From an uncultured Parabacteroides sp. (GTDB taxonomy: Bacteria; Bacteroidota; Bacteroidia; Bacteroidales; Tannerellaceae), in the NCBI GenBank assembly GCA_944325355.1, contig CALUZS010000009.1, positions 50,773 through 114,772 on the forward strand: DNA of 64,000 nt. The letters run 5' to 3'. The notes beneath the pieces were generated by a model that ran no database searches, was not told the DNA's origin, and saw nothing but the letters and a program-made list of their open reading frames with translations. The first letter of the stretch is position 1, and every line of letters starts with the position of its first letter. A program made the translations under genes and the position numbers. Shown in pieces: positions 47,406 through 57,204 of this stretch.

Positions 47406-48542
47406 TTACTTTCCCTCCTTACGCGGCAACAGATGCTTGGTAAGGAAACGGCGTACCGGTTCATCATACAGTTTCAGACAGAGGTAAGCCAACAAGACCG
47501 AACCGGCAACAAGTGCAGCCGCTCCCGGCAACGATTCTACGAATGTCAGTTCGTTATTCTTCACCCATGCGTAATAAAGGTAGATAAACGGATAATGAAC
47601 CATATACAACGGATAAGAAATATCCCCGAAAAACTTGCAGATACGCGTAGAGAACTTGTCGGTCGTTTTGCCGGATGCCCCCAACCAGACAAGCAGCGGA
47701 AAGACCACTACCGCGCAAAACGTATCATACAAACCATTCATCCAAAGATGTTCGCTGCCACCGATACGAGGTACGGCAGCCACCGCTACCACCAAGATGC
47801 CGCAAATCCAAAACGCTCCCCTTATCCGCACAGGCTTGAAGATACGGGAGAGCAACAACCCGGCAGGGAAGGCAAACAACAGACGGAGGAATCCGCCTAC
47901 CATGTTCTCTTCCGTCATGGCGAATCCTACGCATATATCACCGAACGGTCCCCAGATGGCGAATATCGCCAGACCTATTCCGGCGATGGCTACCAACGCA
48001 GCCAACAGCCGCGTGGAAAACTTCCGGATAAACAAAACATATAGCAGATTCCCGATATATTCAAAGAAGAGAGACCAGGTCGGACCGTTCAACGGGTACA
48101 TCTCTCCCACCCCGCGTATCTCAAACCCGGTAGTCGCCGGTATCATCAATGCGTTCATCAAGGTTGAAACAAGCAGCAACGTCAACGAAATCTTAGCGAC
48201 ATCCCATACCGGACAGCCCTGCGTGTAAAACATAAGCCCACCTATCACTGCCCCGATGACTACCATAGGGTGCAAACGGATAATGCGTCGTTTGATAAAA
48301 TCGACCGGGCGCATCTTTTGCCAACGGTCATCGTAAGCATACCCGATAACAAATCCGGAAAGGATAAAGAAAAAATCGACAGCCAAATAGCCGTGGTTAA
48401 TCCGCTGGTCGATATGGCTCGTGGCATACGCCTCGAAAAGATGGAAACAGATCACCGTAAGCGCCGCTACGCCCCGCAAACCGTCGAGGATATCATAATG
48501 CGGCTTTGTATCCGCGAAAGCGGACGAAGAAATTCTTGACAT
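47406..48542 (-). CDS. Acyltransferase 3 family membrane protein
   Basis: A 378-residue protein with about ten membrane segments. The N-terminal ILDGLRGVAALTVICFHLFE has the conserved Arg and His of acyltransferase-3 (OatA/OafA type), and RRIIRLHPMVVIG is the second family motif. It probably O-acetylates a surface or secreted glycan. Monocistronic and convergent with the right SusCD operon; no glycan-synthesis cluster lies nearby. Confidence 0.92.
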   Translation of the reverse strand: MSRISSSAFADTKPHYDILDGLRGVAALTVICFHLFEAYATSHIDQRINHGYLAVDFFFILSGFVIGYAYDDRWQKMRPVDFIKRRIIRLHPMVVIGAVIGGLMFYTQGCPVWDVAKISLTLLLVSTLMNALMIPATTGFEIRGVGEMYPLNGPTWSLFFEYIGNLLYVLFIRKFSTRLLAALVAIAGIGLAIFAIWGPFGDICVGFAMTEENMVGGFLRLLFAFPAGLLLSRIFKPVRIRGAFWICGILVVAVAAVPRIGGSEHLWMNGLYDTFCAVVVFPLLVWLGASGKTTDKFSTRICKFFGDISYPLYMVHYPFIYLYYAWVKNNELTFVESLPGAAALVAGSVLLAYLCLKLYDEPVRRFLTKHLLPRKEGK

Positions 48543-48687
48543 CTGTGTATATTCTTTTATTTAAGTCAGTAAACATGCCAAAGATACAATAATACTTCTC
48601 CCAAACAAAAAACGTTCCGGCAAATATTCTGCAGGTCACGTGCGAAAATGGCTGCCTGACACCTGTGAAACCGCAGCGCAGATTCTC

Positions 48688-48752
48688 CCGGAAACATTCC
48701 GGCTTTTCAAAAATATCCGGAATGTTTTCACCGGACACCGGAATATTTTCCC
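48688..48752. repeat. Cluster of CCGGAA-based repeats upstream of rarA
   Basis: A palindrome CCGGAAACATTCCGG (48688-48702) is followed by CCGGAATGTTTTC (48717-48729) and CCGGAATATTTTC (48739-48751). The two direct copies are 22 bp apart and the palindrome carries the inverse. It lies 50-110 bp before the rarA start. Confidence 0.5.
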
Positions 48753-48795
48753 GCTTTGTTTTGCGCTTATAAAAAAAAATCCCAATTTTGTTCAC

Positions 48796-50067
48796 ATGAT
48801 GAATCAACCTCTTGCAGAAAGAATGCGTCCGTCAACACTCGATGATTACATCGGACAGAAACATCTGGTTGGCAAAGACGCAGTATTACGGAAAATGATA
48901 GAAGCCGGACGGGTTCCCTCTTTTATCCTGTGGGGACCGCCGGGCGTAGGGAAAACCACATTGGCTCAAATCGTGGCGAAACGGCTCGATGCACCGTTTT
49001 ATACGCTCAGCGCTATCAGCTCCGGCGTAAAAGACGTGAGAGACGTGATAGAAAAAGCGAAAAGCAGCCAGTTTTTCAATACCGTCTCCCCCATCCTCTT
49101 TATCGATGAGATACACCGTTTCAGCAAATCGCAACAAGACTCCCTGCTGAACGCTGTGGAGACAGGTACAGTCACACTGATAGGAGCAACCACCGAGAAC
49201 CCGTCGTTTGAAGTCATCCGGCCCCTATTGTCGCGTTGCCAGGTGTACGTATTGAAACCGTTAAATAATGAAGATTTGCTCAATCTTCTGAACAATGCAC
49301 TGACAAAAGATGTTATATTAAAAGAGAAGCAGATTGAGCTGAAAGAGACGGAAGCACTGCTCCGTTATTCGGGCGGTGATGCACGGAAACTGTTGAACAT
49401 ATTGGAACTGGTGACATCAGCCGGCGAAGAACCGGTAATTATCACCGACAAAATCGTCACGGAACGTCTTCAGGAAAATCCTGCCGCTTACGACAAAGGA
49501 GGGGAGATGCACTACGATATCATATCCGCCTTTATCAAGTCGATACGGGGAAGCGACCCGGATGCGGCAATCTACTGGCTGGCAAGAATGGTAGCCGGGG
49601 GTGAAGACCCGGAATTTATCGCACGGCGGCTGGTCATCTCTGCAGCCGAAGATATCGGACTGGCAAATCCGAATGCACTGTTGATGGCAAACACCTGCTT
49701 CGAAGCCGTCAGGAAAATAGGATGGCCCGAAGGACGCATACCACTGGCGGAAGCCACCATTTACCTGGCATGCAGCCCGAAAAGCAATTCGGCTTACAAC
49801 GCCATCAACCGGGCATTGTCGACTGTGGAAAAGACGGGGAACATCCCCGTGCCGCTCCACTTGCGGAACGCACCGACCAAACTGATGGCTGAGCTGGATT
49901 ACGGAAAGGGATACAAATACGCACACGATTATCCGGATCATTTCGTAAAGCAGGACTACCTGCCGGCTGAATTGCTGAAAGAGCGTTTCTGGGAAAGCCA
50001 GGAGACCCCATCGGAACGGAAACTGTCAGAACAAATGAAAAAGCTTTGGGGTAACCGTTTCGAATAA
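48796..50067 (+). CDS. rarA: Replication-associated recombination protein A (MgsA/RarA AAA+ ATPase)
   Basis: A 423-residue clamp-loader-like ATPase acting at stalled replication forks. The start MMNQPLAERMRPSTLDDYIG at 48796 (or Met2 at 48799) is the family N-terminus; the upstream in-frame extension reads through the repeat cluster. Walker A is GPPGVGKTTLA, Walker B is LFIDEIHRF, sensor 1 is IGATTENPSFEV and the arginine-finger region is SRCQVYVL. The C-terminal tetramerisation domain contains YACSPKSNSAYNAI-like sequence. Monocistronic. Confidence 0.96.
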   Translation: MMNQPLAERMRPSTLDDYIGQKHLVGKDAVLRKMIEAGRVPSFILWGPPGVGKTTLAQIVAKRLDAPFYTLSAISSGVKDVRDVIEKAKSSQFFNTVSPILFIDEIHRFSKSQQDSLLNAVETGTVTLIGATTENPSFEVIRPLLSRCQVYVLKPLNNEDLLNLLNNALTKDVILKEKQIELKETEALLRYSGGDARKLLNILELVTSAGEEPVIITDKIVTERLQENPAAYDKGGEMHYDIISAFIKSIRGSDPDAAIYWLARMVAGGEDPEFIARRLVISAAEDIGLANPNALLMANTCFEAVRKIGWPEGRIPLAEATIYLACSPKSNSAYNAINRALSTVEKTGNIPVPLHLRNAPTKLMAELDYGKGYKYAHDYPDHFVKQDYLPAELLKERFWESQETPSERKLSEQMKKLWGNRFE

Positions 50068-50197
50068 CATAATTGCAAATAAATATTACGAAAAACTTAC
50101 AAAATGTTTGTCCGTAATAAAAAAAAGTGTACATTAGCCGCCTACTTTAGGTAACTATTTCGATAAAATGTTATTTACTAATTAAAATAAATTAGGT

Positions 50198-51265
50198 ATG
50201 AAAAAGCACAATTTTTACGCAGGCCCGTCTATTTTAAGCGAATACACGATTAAAAATACTGCGGCAGCAGTTGAAAACTTCGCAGAAACAGGATTATCGT
50301 TGCTGGAAGTCTCACACCGTAGCAAAGAGTTTGTTGCCGTAAACGACGAAGCCCGCGCCTTGGTCAAAGAGTTGTTGGATGTTCCTTCAGGATACGAAGT
50401 CGTATTTCTGGGAGGAGGAGCCAGCATGCAATTCTGTATGGTTCCATATAATCTGCTGAATAAAAAAGCCTCCTACTTAGATACCGGTACGTGGGCTTCG
50501 AAAGCTATCAAAGAAGCCAAATTATTCGGGGAAGTCGAAGTCGTGGCTTCTTCAAAAGACAAGAACTATACATATATTCCGAAAGACTACACGATAGCCG
50601 ACGATGCCGACTATTTCCATGTAACCACCAACAATACGATATACGGTACCGAACTGAAAGGCGACCCGGACGTAAAACAACGGCTGGTTGCCGATATGTC
50701 GTCCGACATTTTCTCCCGTCCGGTGGATGTTTCCAAATACGACATCATCTATGCCGGAGCGCAGAAGAACCTGGCTCCTGCCGGGGTAACGCTTGCCATC
50801 GTCCGCGTCGACGCATTAGGACATGTAGACCGTCCGATACCCACTATGCTGAATTACAAAACGCACATCGATAAAGATTCGATGTTCAACACCCCGCCTG
50901 TCCTGCCGATATATGCCGCTTTGCAGACATTGAAGTGGTACAAAGAACAGGGTGGTGTAAAGGTTTTGCAGCAGAAAAATATCGAGAAAGCAGCAATCCT
51001 TTACGATGAAATCGACCGGAACAAACTGTTCAAAGGCACAGCCGTAGAAGAAGACCGCTCGTTGATGAACGTCTGCTTCGTGATGAATGATGAATACAAA
51101 GAACTGGAAGCCGACTTCAACGCATTCGCATCGGCTGCCGGTATGGTAGGAATCAAAGGACACCGTTCCGTAGGCGGTTTCCGCGCATCCCTCTACAATG
51201 CCATGCCGAAAAGCAGTGTAGAAGCATTGGTAGCTTGCATGAAAGAATTTGAAAAGCAACATTGA
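50198..51265 (+). CDS. serC: Phosphoserine aminotransferase
   Basis: Converts 3-phosphohydroxypyruvate to phosphoserine (also used in B6 synthesis). 355 residues, family N-terminus [16 protein letters not shown] Lys190 in [12 protein letters not shown]. The phosphate and substrate motifs [15 protein letters not shown] are near the C-terminus. It is 2 bp from the serA start, so transcription and translation are coupled. Confidence 0.97.
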   Translation: MKKHNFYAGPSILSEYTIKNTAAAVENFAETGLSLLEVSHRSKEFVAVNDEARALVKELLDVPSGYEVVFLGGGASMQFCMVPYNLLNKKASYLDTGTWASKAIKEAKLFGEVEVVASSKDKNYTYIPKDYTIADDADYFHVTTNNTIYGTELKGDPDVKQRLVADMSSDIFSRPVDVSKYDIIYAGAQKNLAPAGVTLAIVRVDALGHVDRPIPTMLNYKTHIDKDSMFNTPPVLPIYAALQTLKWYKEQGGVKVLQQKNIEKAAILYDEIDRNKLFKGTAVEEDRSLMNVCFVMNDEYKELEADFNAFASAAGMVGIKGHRSVGGFRASLYNAMPKSSVEALVACMKEFEKQH

Positions 51266-51267
51266 TT

Positions 51268-52191
51268 ATGGCAAAGATATTGGTAGCAACAGAAAAGCCT
51301 TTTGCAGCGATAGCTGTGAAAGGTATCCGCGAGGTAGTGGAACAAGCCGGAGACGAGCTTATCCTTCTTGAGAAATATACCGACAAGAGCCAGCTTTTGG
51401 ATGCCGTAAAAGCGGTGGATGCCATTATCATCCGCAGCGACAAGGTCGATAACGAAGTCTTGGACGCCGCAAAGAACCTGAAAATCGTAGTTCGTGCCGG
51501 TGCAGGATACGACAACGTAGACTTGGCAGCGGCGACTGCCCACAATGTCTGCGTGATGAACACGCCGGGACAGAACTCGAACGCCGTTGCCGAACTGGCA
51601 TTCGGCATGATGGTCATGGCGGTACGTAATTTCTATAACGGAACTTCCGGTTCCGAACTGAAAGGAAAGAAACTGGGTATCCACGCATACGGAAATGTTG
51701 GCAGGAACGTTGCCCGTATCGCCAAAGGTTTCGGCATGGAGATTTATGCGTTCGATGCATTCTGCCCGAAAGAGACCATCGAACAAGACGGTGTAACCGC
51801 CCTCTCATCGGCGGAAGAGCTTTACGCTACCTGCGACGTCGTTTCATTGCATATCCCGGCTACAGCTGAAACAAAAAATTCAATCAACTACGAATTGGTC
51901 GGCAAGATGCCGAAAGGCGGTTTGTTGGTGAACACCGCACGCAAAGAGGTTATCGACGAAGCCGGATTAATCAAGCTGATGGAGGAACGTACCGATTTGA
52001 AATACGTGACCGACATCATGCCGGTTGCCCATGCCGAATTTGCCGAGAAGTTTGCCGGACGCTATTTCTCCACCCCGAAAAAGATGGGTGCGCAGACTGC
52101 CGAAGCAAACATCAACGCCGGCATAGCCGCTGCACGCCAGATTGAAGGATTCCTGAAAAAAGGGTGCGAAAAGTTCAGAGTAAACAAATAA
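51268..52191 (+). CDS. serA: D-3-phosphoglycerate dehydrogenase, short form with Lys in place of catalytic His
   Basis: First step of serine synthesis. 307 residues: only the substrate- and NAD-binding domains, with no ACT or ASB domain, so no serine feedback domain. The NAD loop is HAYGNVGRNVA (139-149) and the catalytic Arg225 is in NTARKEV. The usual TPHIG box with the catalytic His reads TPKKMGAQTAEA, putting Lys271 at that site. This is the type IIIK arrangement described for Entamoeba-like enzymes. Start ATG 51268, between serC and DUF1015 in a tight operon. Confidence 0.95.
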   Translation: MAKILVATEKPFAAIAVKGIREVVEQAGDELILLEKYTDKSQLLDAVKAVDAIIIRSDKVDNEVLDAAKNLKIVVRAGAGYDNVDLAAATAHNVCVMNTPGQNSNAVAELAFGMMVMAVRNFYNGTSGSELKGKKLGIHAYGNVGRNVARIAKGFGMEIYAFDAFCPKETIEQDGVTALSSAEELYATCDVVSLHIPATAETKNSINYELVGKMPKGGLLVNTARKEVIDEAGLIKLMEERTDLKYVTDIMPVAHAEFAEKFAGRYFSTPKKMGAQTAEANINAGIAAARQIEGFLKKGCEKFRVNK

Positions 52192-52203
52192 AAACAGACA
52201 ATC

Positions 52204-53451
52204 ATGGCTGTAATTAAACCGTTTAAAGGCTTGCGTCCGCCGAAAGACTTGGTCGAACAGGTGGCTTCGCGCCCCTATGACGTTCTGAACTCGGAGGAAG
52301 CCCGCCAAGAAGCGCAGGGAAACGAGAAATCGCTGTACCACATCATCAAGCCGGAAATCGATTTTCCGGAAGGTACCGATGAGCACGACCCACGCGTTTA
52401 CGAAAAAGCGGCAGAAAACTTCCGCATGTTCCAGGAAAACGGGTGGCTGGTCCAGGATAAAAAAGAATGCTACTACGTATATGCCCAGACCATGAACGGG
52501 AAAACCCAATACGGGCTGGTAGTAGGTGCATACGTTCCCGACTACCTGAACGGCGTCATCAAGAAACATGAGCTGACGCGCCGTGACAAGGAAGAAGACC
52601 GGATGAAGCATGTGCGCGTAAACAACGCCAACATCGAACCTGTATTCTTTGCCTATCCCGAAAACAAGGAAATCGACGCCATCGTTGCCAAATATACGGC
52701 GGAAGAGCCGGAATATGATTTCATCGCGACTTCCGACGGATTCGGACACACATTCTGGATTATAGACAACGATGAAGACATCCGGCGTATCACCGAGATT
52801 TTCGCAACGATTCCCTCATTATACATCGCCGACGGTCACCACCGCAGCGCGGCTGCCGCGTTGGTCGGTGCTGAAAAAGCGAAGCAAAACCCCAACCATC
52901 GCGGTGATGAGGAGTACAACTACTTCATGGCTGTATGCTTCCCGGCAAACCAGTTGACCATCATCGACTATAACCGGGTGGTGAAAGACTTGAACGGGCT
53001 GACGGACGAGGAGTTTCTTGCCCGCCTGTCCGAACATTTCACGGTAACGGACAAAGGGGAGACCGTCTATAAACCGCAACGGTTGCATAACTTCTCGCTC
53101 TACTTGTCGGGGCACTGGTATTCGCTGGAGGCCAAACCGGGCACTTATAATGACAGCGACCCGATTGGCGTTCTGGACGTAACGATTTCATCGAACTTGA
53201 TATTGGACGAGATTTTAGGCATCAAAGATTTGCGTTCCGACAAACGGATTGACTTCGTTGGCGGAATACGCGGATTACAGGAGCTGCAACGCCGGGTAGA
53301 CAGCGGAGAGATGCGCGTGGCATTGGCTCTCTATCCTGTCACCATGAAACAGCTGATGGATATAGCCGATTCCGGTAACATCATGCCGCCAAAAACGACT
53401 TGGTTCGAACCGAAACTGCGTTCGGGATTGATTATTCATAAACTGGATTAA
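52204..53451 (+). CDS. DUF1015 family protein
   Basis: A 415-residue cytoplasmic protein with family motifs FKGLRPPKDLVEQVASRPYD (1-25 region), DEHDPRVYEKA, YIADGHHRSAAA and the C-terminal ALYPVTMKQLMDIADSGNIMPPK. The His-rich IADGHHR box resembles a metal or phosphate site, and the family is related to ParB-like folds. It lies 12 bp after serA and is often linked to serine genes across bacteria, suggesting a role in serine or phosphoserine metabolism; that is inference. Confidence 0.93.
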   Translation: MAVIKPFKGLRPPKDLVEQVASRPYDVLNSEEARQEAQGNEKSLYHIIKPEIDFPEGTDEHDPRVYEKAAENFRMFQENGWLVQDKKECYYVYAQTMNGKTQYGLVVGAYVPDYLNGVIKKHELTRRDKEEDRMKHVRVNNANIEPVFFAYPENKEIDAIVAKYTAEEPEYDFIATSDGFGHTFWIIDNDEDIRRITEIFATIPSLYIADGHHRSAAAALVGAEKAKQNPNHRGDEEYNYFMAVCFPANQLTIIDYNRVVKDLNGLTDEEFLARLSEHFTVTDKGETVYKPQRLHNFSLYLSGHWYSLEAKPGTYNDSDPIGVLDVTISSNLILDEILGIKDLRSDKRIDFVGGIRGLQELQRRVDSGEMRVALALYPVTMKQLMDIADSGNIMPPKTTWFEPKLRSGLIIHKLD

Positions 53452-53491
53452 AAATAACGGGGAGCCTTTCAAGGCTCCCCGTTATTTTTTA
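53452..53491 (+). terminator. Terminator of the ser operon
   Basis: AAAAATAACGGGGAGCC and GGCTCCCCGTTATTTTT arms with a short AAAG-type loop; perfect stem and T-run on both strands. Confidence 0.93.
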
Positions 53492-53492
53492 C

Positions 53493-53942
53493 TTAATAAA
53501 GACCTATATTCCCAAAACCAATCCATGTCCATTGGCATTTGTCTATTAACTCCTTAAATTCAGCTACCGTTGGCATGCGCCAACCATTCTTGCATTTTTT
53601 TGCAGCCACATCAAAAGAGGGATTCCCACTAATAACGTTTCTCGTCATTTGACGAAGAGAGATACGCTGTCCATGCGGAACAGAAAAATAATAATTGTAC
53701 TCGCTTTCCCAAGGGTATAAATCACCCCAACTATAGTATCCGCCAAAGGAAACAGGCAGGAAACTGTCCACGTTCCGGTCAGCCCAAAGAACTCCTAACC
53801 CCAAATCGACAGCTTTAGGGTCTCCTTCTGTTAACGACATATAACTCTTGTTTTCCATTTCTCCCAAAATACCTGTCGCCCTCCGATGGGCTGCATGAAG
53901 TAACGACAAAGGTATACCATCCTCAGCAAAAAAACAACACAA
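53493..53942 (-). pseudogene. FISUMP-domain protein remnant
   Basis: The translated 149 residues contain VDLGLGVLWADRNV, YYSWGD and WRMPTVAEFKELIDKC, all hallmarks of the FISUMP/major-paralogous domain of secreted Bacteroidetes proteins. There is no signal peptide, only a TTG could start the full frame (or a Met at 53858), and the domain stops abruptly after CQWTW where relatives continue. It is wedged between a terminator and a divergent promoter. Most likely a decayed fragment; a short functional protein is possible. Confidence 0.55.
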
Positions 53943-53953
53943 AGGCCGTCAGT

Positions 53954-54088
53954 CTACACAAAAGTCCTCACCAACCGGTAAATGCAATAAAGCAGGTAAA
54001 AGGGAGTCACAAAAAAGCCGATAAACATCGATACCGCCAATTTAAACAAGAAATATAAATTCCTTTCATATTCTTCCCATAACGCCAT
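53954..54088 (-). CDS. Small hypothetical membrane protein
   Basis: 44 residues beginning MALWEEYERN, followed by one or two hydrophobic segments (LYFLFKLAVSMFIGFF, LLYCIYRLV). A start further up at 54124 would run into the divergent promoter. It could be a genuine small membrane protein or a chance frame beside the FISUMP remnant. Confidence 0.3.
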   Translation of the reverse strand: MALWEEYERNLYFLFKLAVSMFIGFFVTPFYLLYCIYRLVRTFV

Positions 54089-54111
54089 TTTCTTTTTACA
54101 AAGAAGTTTAT

Positions 54112-54119
54112 TATATTTG
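54112..54119 (+). promoter_or_regulatory. -7 box of the FAD oxidoreductase gene
   Basis: TATATTTG 27 nt before the ATG at 54147. It supports the chosen start. Confidence 0.65.
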
Positions 54120-54146
54120 CTCATATACCAACCAATATCAAACAAC

Positions 54147-56018
54147 ATGAACACGCATACATTCATATTCCTGTTTCTCTTTTACTTGTTATCGGTAAAG
54201 GCTTCACAGGCAGCAGACCTGCTGGTGGAAGCGGAAAGTTTCAACACCAAAGGAGGCTGGGTGGTGGACCAACAATTCATGGATCTGATGGGATCACCGT
54301 ACCTCCTCGCCCACGGTTTAGGTACACCAGTAGATGACGCCGTTACGGAAGTGACATTCCCGGAGAAAGGCACCTACCATGTCTATGTACGGACCTATAA
54401 CTGGACGTCGCCGTGGAAAACGGGGGAAGGTGCCGGGAAATTCTCGCTCTCGGTCGGCAAAAAAAGATTGCCTTCCGTCTTAGGGTCACAAGGAAATACA
54501 TGGATGTGGCAAAAAGCAGGGGAAATATCGGTGAAGCATTTGAAAACAACGATTACATTACACGACCAGACCGGTTTCGACGGACGTTGCGATGCCATCT
54601 ATTTCACAACGGAAGAAAACAGACTTCCGCCAAGCGATATAAAAAAGTTGGACGCTTTCCGCCGGAAAGCATTAAGTCTACCGGCAGAAGTACCGGTAGC
54701 CGGAGAATATGACCTTGTAGTGGTTGGGGCAGGCATTGCTGGCATGAGTGCCGCCGTATCGGCTGCCCGCCTGGGATGCAAAGTCGCACTTATCAATGAC
54801 CGTCCGGTGATTGGAGGAAACAACAGTTCGGAAATTAGAGTACACCTGGGCGGACGAATAGAGGTTGGTCCGTACAAAGAGCTGGGCGGACTGCAAAAAG
54901 AGTTCGGACCGGAAAATGGCGGCAACGCACAACCTGCCGAAAACTATGAAGACCGGAAAAAAATGGACTGGATTTCCAGAGAAAAAAACATAACGCTGTT
55001 CTTGAATTACCGGGCATTTGCCGTAGAAAAAGAAAACGACAAAATCGTATCGGTCACTGCCAAACACATCGAAAACAGCCATGAACTGAAATTCAAAGCG
55101 CCACTGTTTGCCGACTGTACCGGAGACGGGACAATAGGCTTCCTTGCCGGAGCCGATTACCGCATGGGGCGCGAAGGGCGCGATGAGTTCGGAGAAAGCA
55201 TCGCTCCGGAACAGGCTGACAAAATGACGATGGGCGCATCAGTACAATGGTACTCCATAGACAACGGGAAACCTTGCTCTTTCCCTGAGTTCAACTACGG
55301 CGTGACATTCGACGAAGAGAGCTGCGAAAACGTAACTATGGGAGAATGGACATGGGAGACGGGCATGAACTACGACCAAATCTACGATTTTGAACGGATA
55401 CGCGACTATGGGATGCTCGTTGTCTATTCCAACTGGAGCTTCCTCAAAAACCATCTGAAAGAGAATGAAGCCTACAAAAACCGCAAACTGGGCTGGGTTG
55501 CCTACATTGCCGGCAAGCGGGAATCGCGCAGACTCATGGGCGATTATATCTTGAAAGAAGACGATCTGACCAAGAATGTATTCCATGAAGATGCTTCTTT
55601 CACGACAACATGGAGCATCGATCTGCATTGGCCCGACCCGGAGAACAGCAAACATTTTCCGGGGAATGAGTTCAAGGCGGTAACCAAACACATTCTGATA
55701 TATCCGTATGCTGCGCCCTACCGCTGCCTCTATTCGCGGAACATCAATAACCTGTTCATGGCAGGACGCAACATCAGTGTGACACATGTAGCCCTTGGCA
55801 CGACACGGGTGATGCGCACGACTGGCATGATGGGCGAAGTGGTAGGCATGGCAGCATCGTTATGCAAAAAACATGCAACCACCCCACGCGGTGTCTACCA
55901 GTCATACCTGAATGAGCTGAAACAGCTTATGGAAAAAGGTGTTAACATCAAAGGGCTACCCAACAACCAGCAGTACAACGAAGGCGGCACGCTGAAAGAA
56001 AAGCCCTCCATCAGATAA
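54147..56018 (+). CDS. Secreted FAD-dependent oxidoreductase with N-terminal carbohydrate-binding-like domain
   Basis: The 623 residues begin with a signal peptide (1-23). A beta-sandwich domain follows (about 24-165, LLVEAESFNTKGGWVVDQQF), like those attached to glycan enzymes. An FAD_oxidored domain starts YDLVVVGAGIAGMSAAVSAA and includes the Asn-rich GGNNSSEIRVHLGG. The C-terminal FAD contact is NLFMAGRNISVTHVALGTTR. Such enzymes occur widely in Bacteroidetes polysaccharide loci. Possible role: sugar dehydrogenation in the periplasm. It is monocistronic with its own promoter; the substrate is unknown. Confidence 0.9.
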   Translation: MNTHTFIFLFLFYLLSVKASQAADLLVEAESFNTKGGWVVDQQFMDLMGSPYLLAHGLGTPVDDAVTEVTFPEKGTYHVYVRTYNWTSPWKTGEGAGKFSLSVGKKRLPSVLGSQGNTWMWQKAGEISVKHLKTTITLHDQTGFDGRCDAIYFTTEENRLPPSDIKKLDAFRRKALSLPAEVPVAGEYDLVVVGAGIAGMSAAVSAARLGCKVALINDRPVIGGNNSSEIRVHLGGRIEVGPYKELGGLQKEFGPENGGNAQPAENYEDRKKMDWISREKNITLFLNYRAFAVEKENDKIVSVTAKHIENSHELKFKAPLFADCTGDGTIGFLAGADYRMGREGRDEFGESIAPEQADKMTMGASVQWYSIDNGKPCSFPEFNYGVTFDEESCENVTMGEWTWETGMNYDQIYDFERIRDYGMLVVYSNWSFLKNHLKENEAYKNRKLGWVAYIAGKRESRRLMGDYILKEDDLTKNVFHEDASFTTTWSIDLHWPDPENSKHFPGNEFKAVTKHILIYPYAAPYRCLYSRNINNLFMAGRNISVTHVALGTTRVMRTTGMMGEVVGMAASLCKKHATTPRGVYQSYLNELKQLMEKGVNIKGLPNNQQYNEGGTLKEKPSIR

Positions 56019-56036
56019 CATATCCATAGAAATTCG

Positions 56037-56044
56037 TAATTTTG
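56037..56044 (+). promoter_or_regulatory. -7 box of the DUF362 gene
   Basis: TAATTTTG, 27 nt before the ATG at 56072. Confidence 0.6.
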
Positions 56045-56071
56045 CGACGAACAAAAAACCAATAATTGCTT

Positions 56072-57196
56072 ATGGAACCATCGAAAGTTTATTTTACAAA
56101 TCTAAGAACAACGCCAACAAGTAACTTGCTTGACAAAATGGAACGTTTAGTGAAACGTGCCGGTATCACGAACATCGATTTTAAAGACCAATTCACAGCG
56201 ATTAAAATCCACTTCGGTGAACCGGGGAACCTTGCCTACATCCGTCCGAATTACGCTGCACGCTTGGCAAACCTGTTACGCGAACTGGGAGCAAAGCCGT
56301 TTCTTACGGATTGCAACACGCTTTACTCCGGACGCAGGTCGAATGCCGTAGACCACCTGCACAGTGCGATGGAGAACGGTTTCAACCCGATTTCCGCCCA
56401 ATGCGATGTCATCATCGCCGATGGACTGAAAGGTACTGAATGCCGGGAAATCCCGTTGCCAGATGCAGAATATTGCCCGGCACCGAAAATCGGTTCAGCC
56501 GTAGCCGATGCCGATATTGTTATCTCCATGAACCATTTCAAAGGACATGAACAAGCCGGATTCGGCGGTGCGTTGAAAAACTTGGGTATGGGAGCGGCGA
56601 GCGTTGCCGGCAAAATGGAGCTTCACGGCAATTCGCAACCTCGCATCGACTTGGAAAAATGCAAAGGCTGTAATATCTGTGTGCGCCATTGTGCCCATAA
56701 TGCCATCCACCTGAACGAGAACCGCAAAGCGGTCATCGACTACGACAAATGCGTAGGCTGCGGACAATGTGTCGCTCTTTGCCAATACGAAGGTGCCGTA
56801 TTAGGTACGTGGGACACTTCCGAACGCCTAAACTACAAAATCGCAGAGTACACGAAAGCGGTTCTCTTAGGCAAACCGCATTTCCATATCAGCTTTATCA
56901 TGAACGTGTCACCTGAATGCGACTGCTGGAACCATAACGATGCAGCCATTATCCCCGACTTGGGCATCGCTGCTTCTTTCGACCCGGTAGCTCTCGACAA
57001 AGCATGTGCTGACATGGTATGCAATGCGCCGTTACTACAAACAAACAACTGCCTGCATGAAAAATATCCGCATGATCATCTGGAAGGGAAAGACAAATTC
57101 CACATGATTCACCCGAACACGGATTGGCAAGCGGGCTTGAGACATGCAGAAAAAATAGGCATCGGTACACAAAATTACGAACTTATAACTGTTTAA
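56072..57196 (+). CDS. DUF362 protein with two [4Fe-4S] ferredoxin motifs
   Basis: A 374-residue cytoplasmic iron-sulfur protein starting MEPSKVYFTNLRT. The DUF362 core (about 1-185) includes AIKIHFGEPGNLAYIRP and MNHFKGHEQAGFGGALKNLGMG. Cluster motifs are CKGCNICVRHC and CVGCGQCVALC. A C-terminal DUF362 segment returns with FDPVALDKACADM. Function uncertain; related proteins are thought to be redox or cofactor-related. mnmE starts 8 bp after its stop codon, so they may be co-transcribed. Confidence 0.92.
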   Translation: MEPSKVYFTNLRTTPTSNLLDKMERLVKRAGITNIDFKDQFTAIKIHFGEPGNLAYIRPNYAARLANLLRELGAKPFLTDCNTLYSGRRSNAVDHLHSAMENGFNPISAQCDVIIADGLKGTECREIPLPDAEYCPAPKIGSAVADADIVISMNHFKGHEQAGFGGALKNLGMGAASVAGKMELHGNSQPRIDLEKCKGCNICVRHCAHNAIHLNENRKAVIDYDKCVGCGQCVALCQYEGAVLGTWDTSERLNYKIAEYTKAVLLGKPHFHISFIMNVSPECDCWNHNDAAIIPDLGIAASFDPVALDKACADMVCNAPLLQTNNCLHEKYPHDHLEGKDKFHMIHPNTDWQAGLRHAEKIGIGTQNYELITV

Positions 57197-57204
57197 TAAG
57201 TAAG

